Positions 5,136 through 11,161 of a DNA stretch of 11,161 nucleotides are shown in pieces. Origin of the DNA: Desulfurobacterium sp. (lineage in GTDB: Bacteria; Aquificota; Aquificia; Desulfurobacteriales; Desulfurobacteriaceae); assembly GCA_003978805.1 (NCBI GenBank), contig QNYI01000133.1, positions 1 to 11,161 of the forward strand, in the 5' to 3' direction. The position numbers and the translations under genes were made by a program. The stretch's first letter is position 1, and each line of letters begins with the position of its first letter. The notes beneath the pieces were generated by a model. It saw only the letters and a list, made by a program, of their open reading frames with translations. It was not told where the DNA came from and did no database searches.

Positions 5136-6362
5136 GTGAAACGTTTCCTTTCACTGGTTCTGTTAGCTGGAGCTTTAACGGCTTCCGGGTGCGGAGAGGT
5201 CTCTGAACAGGACGTTCACTACACAGACCTCGGAGTCAACGTTGCAAAGAGGAGTTCTCCCTACCTGACGCAGGAGAATCACCCGGACGGTTGGGGACAG
5301 AGGAACTGTTTGGGATGTCACCAGAGGTTTAAGCATACGATGGCTACGGCAGACCTGTCTGTGGAGGACTACCAATCCCTGATAGATAAGGCTGTAGACT
5401 CGGTAGGGACTGTGAACGCTATAAACGTTTGCTCTGCGTGCCACGGCTTAAACGGCGTGACGGGTAATGCAAAAAGGGAGTGTCTTGTCTGCCATGATAG
5501 TTTTTCAAGGCTACACTTTTACGCAGGAACGAGTAAAAGGACGGTTTCTAAGCACGACTTTAACGGGAACGGCCGTATAGACGACTTTGACTGCGTCGTC
5601 TGCCACTGGCAGCCGGACATGGACGGAATTGTTGAGCCGGATACAGACTTTGGAAAGCTCGGCGGAACCTATAAGTATAGAGTGGTAGACCTCTGCCTTA
5701 CCTGTCACACCAACGGCTGGCTGGTTGTAGGGAAGGAGCTCCTTGCCGATACAGATGGCGACGGGAAGGCAGATGTTAAAGTAACGCCTTCTGAGCGACC
5801 GCCGGTTGTGGACTACTCCTCAGACTACCACGGAAGCAAGGACTATGAAGGTGAAGGAAGCTTTAAGGACGTTTCCTTTGACGGAGCTTCCCTCTTCCAT
5901 ACAAATCATGAAGCCCTTGCCTGTAGCCAGTGCCACAACCCCCACGCTTCAAACAACGGAAAGCTCATCGTAGAGAAGGTAGGGGAAACCTTAGTTGTTG
6001 AAATTCCTGTAACTCAGGTAGACAACACAGCAGAGACCAAGTACGCCGTAGTTGACCCTCAGACGACTGCCTACTTTGAAGGACTTGAGTTTGAAGGGAT
6101 TATCTCTGCAGAGGATAGGAGTTACGACCTTTCTTACAGGGATGATTTACTCTCCTACATGGCTCTGCCTGTAGAGATGCCAAGGGGTAATGAAGATACC
6201 TTAACTGCCCGTGAGAAGTCCGCTTCCCTCTGCGCCGCCTGCCACGACGGAACGAGGAGCTATTCAACTATTAACGGGCTCGGACTTCCGATAGATATAG
6301 AAAAGCACATGGACCCTAACTCCAACTGTACCGTTTGCCACGTTCACGGTAAAACGTTCTAA
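5136..6362 (+). CDS. Octaheme c-type cytochrome, predicted lipoprotein
   Basis: The 408-residue product starts with a signal peptide (KR, hydrophobic LSLVLLAGAL, then TASGC with Cys19), a probable lipobox, so it should be exported and lipid-anchored. Eight CXXCH heme c sites are present, with cysteines starting at residues 58, 99, 116, 153, 187, 263, 366 and 398. Eleven other histidines (28, 49, 67, 127, 140, 232, 255, 258, 270, 391, 404) could provide distal ligands, so bis-His hemes are possible. Two stretches resemble EF-hand or thrombospondin-type calcium loops: 141-152 (D-F-N-G-N-G-R-I-D, immediately before heme 4) and 205-216 (D-T-D-G-D-G-K-A-D). Heme 6 has the CHNPH form seen in doubled-CXXCH cytochromes. 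Electron transfer at the cell envelope is the likely role; I do not recognise a named family, and no partner oxidoreductase is adjacent. It has its own promoter. Confidence 0.92.
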   Translation: MKRFLSLVLLAGALTASGCGEVSEQDVHYTDLGVNVAKRSSPYLTQENHPDGWGQRNCLGCHQRFKHTMATADLSVEDYQSLIDKAVDSVGTVNAINVCSACHGLNGVTGNAKRECLVCHDSFSRLHFYAGTSKRTVSKHDFNGNGRIDDFDCVVCHWQPDMDGIVEPDTDFGKLGGTYKYRVVDLCLTCHTNGWLVVGKELLADTDGDGKADVKVTPSERPPVVDYSSDYHGSKDYEGEGSFKDVSFDGASLFHTNHEALACSQCHNPHASNNGKLIVEKVGETLVVEIPVTQVDNTAETKYAVVDPQTTAYFEGLEFEGIISAEDRSYDLSYRDDLLSYMALPVEMPRGNEDTLTAREKSASLCAACHDGTRSYSTINGLGLPIDIEKHMDPNSNCTVCHVHGKTF

Positions 6363-6368
6363 AAACTT

Positions 6369-6395
6369 AGGGAGCTCTCTTTAAGAGAGCTCCCT
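6369..6395. terminator. Hairpin terminator between convergent cytochrome and smc genes
   Basis: AGGGAGCTCTCT (6369-6380) pairs with AGAGAGCTCCCT (6384-6395), giving 11-12 bp around a tiny loop. On the minus strand the stem is followed by AAG and then TTTTT (complement of 6361-6365), a good intrinsic terminator for smc. On the plus strand only TTAAAT follows, so termination of the cytochrome transcript is less certain. The last stem pair is the first base of the smc stop codon. Confidence 0.8.
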
Positions 6396-9300
6396 TAAAT
6401 AGATAAGGCCTCAAAAGAGACGCCTATGACCTTTGAAACCCCCGGAACTTCCATCGTTATTCCGTAGAGGACGTCGGCAGCTTCCATCGTAAGCTTGTTG
6501 TGTGTAACGACTATTACCTGAGTTTCTGTTGCCATCTGTTTTAAGAGCTCCACAAACCTCAAGGTATTAGCATCGTCAAGGGCTGCGTCCACCTCGTCAA
6601 GGACTACGAAGGGTGCCGGACGGGTAGAGTAGAGGGCGTAGAGGAAGGATAGGGCGACTAAGGTTCTCTCTCCTCCGGAGAGTAGGTTTATGTTGCTGTG
6701 TTTCTTTCCGGGAGGTTTAGCCTCAATCTCTACTCCGGCTTCGGATAAGTTCTCTCCTGTGAGAATAAGCCTTGCCTTCCCTCCTCCGAACACCTGCTTG
6801 AAGGTTCTCCTAAAATGCCTGTTTACGGCCTTGAAGGTCTCTGTAAACCTCTTCTCTATCTCTTCGTCAAGTCTTTTTATCGCTTTTTTTAAGTTCTTTA
6901 TTGACTCTATTAGGTCTTTCTCCTGTTCAAGGATAAAGCCGTAACGTTCCTTTATCTTTTCGTACTCCTCTATTGCGAGAAGGTTTACTGAACCTATCCG
7001 GGATATTTTCTCCTTAAGGTTTATGAGCTCCCTTTTTGCCTCTTCCTCGTCCTCTACGAGCTCTCCCAGCTCTAAGGCTTCTGAGACGCTTCCGTCAAGC
7101 TCAAGGATTTTCTTTATCAGCTCTTCCTCCTTTACGTTGAGACGGGCAAGCTTAATCTCTAAGTCCTTTAGCTTCTTCTGAACCTCTGACAAGTCTTTCT
7201 GTCTGCTTTTTAGTGCTTCCTCTTTATTCTTTATCAGTCCCGAGACCTCTTTCCTCTTTTCTTCTAAGACTTTTAGCTCTTCCCTTATCTCCTCTATGGC
7301 TTCATCAACGCCTGACAGTATCTCCTCTGCCTCTTTAATCCTTGAAAGTGCCCTTTCAAGCTCCTTCCTGTCCCTTGATATTCTCTTCTCTATTTCCTCA
7401 ACTTCCCTCCGAAGGGTTCTTAGGAACCTCTCTTTTCCTTCCCTCTTCTCTTTAAGGGTTTTCGCCTTTTCTTTTAAAAGTAGCGCTTTAGAAGAGAGCT
7501 CTGAGACCTCTTCCCTCTTTCCAGAGAAGAGGGAGTCTACTCCTTGTATCTCCTCTTCTAAGCTTTTAATCTCGTTCACCGTACTGTTCTTCTCTCTCTT
7601 TAGCTCTTCAATCTTCTTCTTGAACGTTTCTATCCTTGAAGAGTAGGAGGAGAGGATCTCCTCTGCCGTTTTTAGCCTACTCCGGAGCTCTTCCTCTCTC
7701 CTTAACGTCTCCTTGAGCTTCCGCTGGATCTCTTTCTTCTTTGACTGGAGGGTGAAGAGCTCCATCTCTACTTCCTGAAGGTTCTCCTTTAAGTCCTCTA
7801 TTTCCTCTTCTACCTCTGCAATTTCTCCTTGGAGGGGGGAAAGTTTTTGTTTGAGCTCTGATAGTTCCTCCTCCCTTTTCAGGAGTTCCCTTTTCATCTC
7901 TTCAAGTTCTTTTTCAAGTAGGAGGAATGAACCTTTCCCCTGCTTCCCTACGTAGGAACCTCTTGCTGAAAAGATGTTTCCCTCACTGTCTATAAAGGTG
8001 CAGTTAGGGTACTTCTTTGCCAGCTCCTCTGCGCCTTTTTCTGCTAAAAAGACGTTTGTAAAGAGGAGTTTAACGAGCTTTTCTACCCTTGTGTCCCTTG
8101 CCTTAACGTGGTTCGTTAGTGGGGTTGCACCCGGAACGTTTTCTTCCTTTACCTCCCCTACATCTGCAGAAAGGAGGAGAACCCTGCCGTTGCCCTTTAT
8201 CCTGTCCTTGACCCAGAGGATATCGTCAAAGGTTCTCAGGATAATGCCGGCTCCGAACCTTGATATGTAGCTTTCAACTATTTTCTCCAGTCCGGAGTCA
8301 ACGGCGATTAGGTTCCTGAGTAACCCTATGTAGCCTTTAACTTTTCCCTTTTTACCGCTTTCAACGATTTTCCCTTCAAGCTTCCCAAGGTTTACAGATT
8401 CAAGTATCCTCTCAGTGTTCTCTACCTTGGCGGAGAGGGCAGTAACAGCGTTTTTACTTCTTGCAAGCTCTGCTTCTAAGGATTCAAGTTTTTCCCTCTT
8501 TTCTCTCCTTTCCGCTTTCTTTGCCTCTATCTCTTCCCTTATCTCCTCCTTCTTCCTTTCAAGCTTTTCTTCTTCCTCCAACGTTCTCCTTAGCTGTTCT
8601 TCGTAGTAGCTCTTTTCTCTGGCAAGCTCTGAGAGCTCTGTAGGTATCCTTTCTACTGCACTCCTGTGGGACTTAAACCGTTCCTCCTCCCTTGCCATAT
8701 CAAGCTGAAGCTTTGTTAAACGGGTAGACAGTGTGCTAAGTCTTGACTGGAGTTCCTTTTTCCTGCCCTCCAGTTTTTCCTTTCTGGACAGGAGAACCTT
8801 TAACTCCTCCTCCTTTTCCTCCTTGGCTTTTTCAACTTCTTTTAGCTTTTTGGTGAGTTCCTCCTCTTCCTTTAAAAGGAGCTCCGTTTCCCTCTTGACC
8901 TCTTCTATTTTCCTTAGTTTGTGCTCCTTTTGTGAGCTTTTCTCTTCTATTTCTTCCTCAAGGCGCTTAACTTCCTTCTGCAGGAATTCCTTCTTTACAG
9001 AGGCCTCTTTCTTGCTCTTCTCAACCTCTGAGAGTTCTTTGGCTGTTGCTTCAAGTTCAGACTGAATTTCCTCAAGGTCCTTACGGAGCTCCTCTACTTC
9101 TACCTGTAACCTTGAAATTTCCCTCTCTAAGGAGATTCTGTCCTCCTGAAGGACTTTGATGGAGCTCTCAGAGAGTTCCTTCTCTACCCGGATGTTCCTT
9201 AGCTGGAAACCGTAGAGTTTAAGTTCAAGCTCCCTCTCTTTTTGGCGGAGCTCCTTAAACCTCTTTGCCTTTTCGGCTTGACTTTTTAGTGTCCTTAAGT

Positions 9301-9898
9301 TCTTGGCGACCTCTTCAATGACTCCCCTAACGCTTTCAAGGTTCTGTTCGGCCTCTTCAAGCTCCTTTAAAGTTTCTGCCTTCTTTTCCTTAAAGATGGT
9401 TATGCCGGCAGCTTCATCTATAAGGGCCCTCCTCTCCTGAGGCCTCATCTTAAGAACCCTGTCAATCTGTCCCTGCTCAAAGAAAGCGTAGTCCCTGCTA
9501 CCAAGGCCAACCGACGCAAAGAACTCCTGAATATCCTTAAGCCTTGCCTTCCTCCCGTTTATCAGGAACTCGCTATCCCCGTTTGCCTTCACTTTCCTCG
9601 TTATCTCTACCTCAGGCTCAGAAAGGGAAAAAAGGTCGTCCTTTACTAAGGTGATTGTGACCTCTGCGCTCTTAGAAGCCCGCCTACCTTCGGAGCCTTT
9701 AAAGATTACGTCCTTGAGGTTGTTTGCCCTCATTCCTTTTGGAGAGGTATCTCCTACAACCCACTTTAAAGCGTCAACGATGTTGCTCTTCCCGCAGCCG
9801 TTGGGACCAACGATACAGTTGATTCCTTCTGAGAACCTGATTTCGGTCTCATCTGCAAAGGACTTGAAGCCTTTTAGCTTTAAGGTTTTTATGAACAT
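6395..9898 (-). CDS. smc: Chromosome segregation protein SMC
   Basis: SMC is a DNA-organising ATPase that dimerises through its hinge and works with ScpA/ScpB to compact and segregate chromosomes. The 1167-residue product has full family length. The N-terminal head begins MFIKTLKLKGFKSF, with Walker A GPNGCGKS (31-38) and a Q-loop region EQGQIDRVLKMRPQERR (141-157). Long heptad-like, Lys/Glu-rich coiled coils follow (about 165-490). The hinge spans about 495-640 (GYIGLLRNLI to GKQGKGSF), then a second coiled-coil arm to about 1000. The C-terminal head has the ABC signature LSGGE (1073-1077), Walker B FVVLDEVDAALDDAN (1097-1111, catalytic Glu1102) and the H-loop THN (His1133). The ATG at 9898 is preceded by AGGAGG (complement of 9904-9909), 5 nt away. 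No scpA or scpB is in the window. Confidence 0.97.
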   Translation of the reverse strand: MFIKTLKLKGFKSFADETEIRFSEGINCIVGPNGCGKSNIVDALKWVVGDTSPKGMRANNLKDVIFKGSEGRRASKSAEVTITLVKDDLFSLSEPEVEITRKVKANGDSEFLINGRKARLKDIQEFFASVGLGSRDYAFFEQGQIDRVLKMRPQERRALIDEAAGITIFKEKKAETLKELEEAEQNLESVRGVIEEVAKNLRTLKSQAEKAKRFKELRQKERELELKLYGFQLRNIRVEKELSESSIKVLQEDRISLEREISRLQVEVEELRKDLEEIQSELEATAKELSEVEKSKKEASVKKEFLQKEVKRLEEEIEEKSSQKEHKLRKIEEVKRETELLLKEEEELTKKLKEVEKAKEEKEEELKVLLSRKEKLEGRKKELQSRLSTLSTRLTKLQLDMAREEERFKSHRSAVERIPTELSELAREKSYYEEQLRRTLEEEEKLERKKEEIREEIEAKKAERREKREKLESLEAELARSKNAVTALSAKVENTERILESVNLGKLEGKIVESGKKGKVKGYIGLLRNLIAVDSGLEKIVESYISRFGAGIILRTFDDILWVKDRIKGNGRVLLLSADVGEVKEENVPGATPLTNHVKARDTRVEKLVKLLFTNVFLAEKGAEELAKKYPNCTFIDSEGNIFSARGSYVGKQGKGSFLLLEKELEEMKRELLKREEELSELKQKLSPLQGEIAEVEEEIEDLKENLQEVEMELFTLQSKKKEIQRKLKETLRREEELRSRLKTAEEILSSYSSRIETFKKKIEELKREKNSTVNEIKSLEEEIQGVDSLFSGKREEVSELSSKALLLKEKAKTLKEKREGKERFLRTLRREVEEIEKRISRDRKELERALSRIKEAEEILSGVDEAIEEIREELKVLEEKRKEVSGLIKNKEEALKSRQKDLSEVQKKLKDLEIKLARLNVKEEELIKKILELDGSVSEALELGELVEDEEEAKRELINLKEKISRIGSVNLLAIEEYEKIKERYGFILEQEKDLIESIKNLKKAIKRLDEEIEKRFTETFKAVNRHFRRTFKQVFGGGKARLILTGENLSEAGVEIEAKPPGKKHSNINLLSGGERTLVALSFLYALYSTRPAPFVVLDEVDAALDDANTLRFVELLKQMATETQVIVVTHNKLTMEAADVLYGITMEVPGVSKVIGVSFEALSI

Positions 9899-9920
9899 AA
9901 AAACCTCCTATCCGGTGGAC

Positions 9921-9939
9921 GGGAGAAAATTATACTCCC
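9921..9939 (-). promoter_or_regulatory. smc promoter -10 box within an inverted repeat
   Basis: On the minus strand a perfect TATAAT -10 (complement of 9929-9934) lies about 30 bp before the smc start. It sits inside a GGGAG-N9-CTCCC inverted repeat (9921-9925 and 9935-9939), which could be an operator or a chance symmetry. The -35 region at the expected distance is only a pyrimidine-rich stretch (complement of the purine tract 9942-9967) with no good TTGACA match. Confidence 0.5.
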
Positions 9940-10013
9940 TTAAAGGAAAGGGAAAAGGGAAGGGGGAGTTATTTGGGAATTCAGTGCTAAAGATGCTTTA
10001 TCCAAGTTTACCC

Positions 10014-10028
10014 GACCTTGCTAAGGTC
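10014..10028. repeat. Short dyad upstream of the epimerase gene
   Basis: GACCTT-GCT-AAGGTC is a perfect 6-bp inverted repeat with a 3-base centre. It has no T-run, so it does not look like a terminator; a protein binding site is possible but unproven. Confidence 0.4.
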
Positions 10029-10177
10029 AGAAATTCTCTGCTTGCAAACGAGAATATAAACGAGGTTTAGAGCAACTATTGCACAGAGTTCCAGTTATTG
10101 TATCAGAGATTACAGACATATTTGCATAAAGCTACAGGTGAGGTTCGGTTTGATGGTAGAATCTCAGAAAGTTTTTT

Positions 10178-10182
10178 AGGAG
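10178..10182 (+). promoter_or_regulatory. Ribosome binding site of the epimerase gene
   Basis: AGGAG lies 6 nt before the ATG at 10189. This supports the start, directly ahead of the Rossmann-fold first strand. Confidence 0.75.
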
Positions 10183-10188
10183 AGCCTT

Positions 10189-11161
10189 ATGGGAACCGTT
10201 CTCGTTACCGGGGTGGCCGGACTTATAGGACATAAGACGGCAGAGTTCCTTCTTGGGAAGGGCTACAGGGTTATCGGCGTTGACAACATGAACGATTACT
10301 ACGATGTAAGGCTAAAGGAATACCGCCTTGCCACGTTGAAGGGAAAGCCGAACTTCCGCTTTTATCGGGTGGACATAGAGAACTACGAGGCTCTCAGGGT
10401 AATATTTCAGGACAACAAAATAGATGGCGTTATAAATTTAGCGGCAAGGGCTGGCGTCAGGTACAGTATCGTTAACCCTTTCGTTTACGTTACAACGAAC
10501 ACGCTGGGAACGTTAAATCTCCTTGAACTCTGTAAGGATTTTGGAGTGAGGAAGTTCGTTCTGGCCTCAACCTCCTCCCTTTACGCTGGTCAACCTATGC
10601 CATTTAAAGAAGAGCTCCCGGTTAACACTCCAATCTCTCCTTATGCTGCAAGCAAGAAAGGTGCGGAAGTTATGGCCTATACTTACCACCACCTTTACGG
10701 TTTGGACGTAACCGTTCTTCGCTACTTTACGGTCTACGGGCCTGCCGGTAGGCCGGATATGGCGGTGTTTAGGTTTATAAAAGCGATTGACGAAGGGAGA
10801 GAGGTAGTTGTTTACGGCGATGGAAGTCAGGAGAGGGACTTTACTTACGTTGACGACATAGCGGAAGGGACTGTTAGGGCTTTTGAGACGGAAACCGGTT
10901 ACGAGGTAATAAACCTCGGAGGGAACAAACCCCACCGGTTGAAGTATCTGATAGAGCTTATAGAAAACTACCTCGGAAAGAAGGCTAAAGTGGTCTATAA
11001 ACCTTTTCACAAGGCCGATATGAAGGCTACTTGGGCTAACGTGGAGAAGGCCAAGGAGCTCCTTAAATGGGAGCCGAGGGTCTCCTTAGAGGAAGGAATA
11101 AAGAGAACAGTTGAGTGGCACGTAAAAAACAGGGATCTCGTTAAGAGGATTTGCTCATCTC
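10189..11161 (+). CDS. NAD-dependent sugar-nucleotide epimerase, UDP-glucuronate 4-epimerase-like (3' truncated by window)
   Basis: An uninterrupted frame of 324 codons runs off the window end without a stop. It belongs to the extended short-chain dehydrogenase (NAD-dependent epimerase/dehydratase) family. The N-terminal Rossmann loop is GVAGLIG (8-14), followed by VDNMNDYYDVRLKEYRL (31-47). LAARAGVRYS (84-93), STSSLY (127-132), and the catalytic YAASK (Tyr152, Lys156) follow, then RYFTVYGPAGRPDMAVF (178-194), GDGSQERDFTYVDDIAEG (210-227) and a terminal EEGIKRTVEW (301-310). The DNxNDYYDxRLKE and FTVYGPxGRPDMA segments are typical of UDP-glucuronate 4-epimerases, which make UDP-galacturonate for capsule or LPS; UDP-glucose 4-epimerase remains possible. 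Most of the usual length is present. It is divergent from smc and could open a surface polysaccharide gene cluster. Confidence 0.92.
   Translation, partial: MGTVLVTGVAGLIGHKTAEFLLGKGYRVIGVDNMNDYYDVRLKEYRLATLKGKPNFRFYRVDIENYEALRVIFQDNKIDGVINLAARAGVRYSIVNPFVYVTTNTLGTLNLLELCKDFGVRKFVLASTSSLYAGQPMPFKEELPVNTPISPYAASKKGAEVMAYTYHHLYGLDVTVLRYFTVYGPAGRPDMAVFRFIKAIDEGREVVVYGDGSQERDFTYVDDIAEGTVRAFETETGYEVINLGGNKPHRLKYLIELIENYLGKKAKVVYKPFHKADMKATWANVEKAKELLKWEPRVSLEEGIKRTVEWHVKNRDLVKRICSS

Larger units (their letters stand above)
9940..10188. other. Divergent intergenic region between smc and the epimerase gene
   Basis: These 249 bases hold no convincing gene. They start with a purine-only tract on the plus strand (about 9942-9967), then contain a 6-bp dyad (10014-10028), an imperfect CAGA/TCTG dyad (10028-10040) and two copies of AAACGAG (10046-10052, 10058-10064). 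The region 10030-10130 is A/T-richer than the genes. One plus-strand frame is open from smc antisense to a TAG at 10068 and again to 10232, but its translation matches nothing I recognise. The epimerase promoter must lie here, but I see no strong -35/-10 pair; TTGCAC at 10079-10084 with TATCAG 16 bp downstream is a poor candidate. Confidence 0.6.

Noticed and set aside
7296..9065. Several Ser/Phe/Leu-rich plus-strand frames inside smc
   Set aside because: They are mirror images of the Glu/Lys-rich coiled-coil codons on the minus strand; composition alone explains the lack of stops.
9651..10070. Plus-strand 139-codon open frame over the smc 5' end and spacer
   Set aside because: Most of it is antisense to smc, its translation is low-complexity (Lys/Gly repeat from the purine tract) and resembles no family; the last part is treated as unexplained spacer.
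10567..11010. Minus-strand 147-codon frame
   Set aside because: It lies wholly antisense to the epimerase, whose conserved motifs make the plus strand the coding strand.

Overview
The window looks like chromosomal DNA of a thermophilic, respiratory bacterium. I infer an Aquificota/Desulfurobacteriaceae-like lineage from four things: purine-rich genes with many AGG arginine and ATA isoleucine codons, Lys/Glu-rich proteins, a menaquinone-type methyltransferase, and an octaheme cytochrome c. This is inference only, because no 16S rRNA or other taxonomic marker is present. There is no IS element, prophage, CRISPR array, tRNA or rRNA.

Layout: (1) 1-1085, the 3' part of a ribosomal protein S1 gene overlapping smpB. 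(2) 1086-1233, a leader with a strong intrinsic terminator (C-UUCG-G loop), alternative pairings and a weak promoter candidate. (3) 1234-5054, a tightly packed plus-strand operon: rimP, nusA, a fused ylxR-ylxQ gene, a PfkB-family kinase and menG/ubiE. Junctions after nusA are 4-nt overlaps or a 1-nt gap, so translational coupling is likely. infB, the usual gene after ylxQ, is absent from its expected slot. (4) 5077-6362, a stand-alone gene with a near-consensus promoter encoding an octaheme c-type cytochrome lipoprotein with two calcium-loop-like segments. (5) 6369-6395, a hairpin between convergent genes. (6) 6395-9898, smc on the minus strand. (7) 9899-10188, a divergent regulatory region. 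(8) 10189 to the window end, most of a UDP-glucuronate 4-epimerase-like sugar-nucleotide epimerase, truncated at the 3' side.

Genes 1-5 mostly serve translation and transcription: ribosomal S1, trans-translation, 30S maturation, elongation/termination control, and RNA-binding YlxR/L7Ae. menG and the cytochrome point to quinone-linked electron transport, smc to chromosome organisation, and the epimerase to surface polysaccharide synthesis.

I did not find a clearly new multi-gene system. The observations most worth checking are the attenuator-like rimP-nusA leader, a 13-bp perfect inverted repeat inside ylxR, the YlxR-YlxQ fusion with pfkB-menG in the infB slot, and the calcium-loop octaheme lipoprotein.
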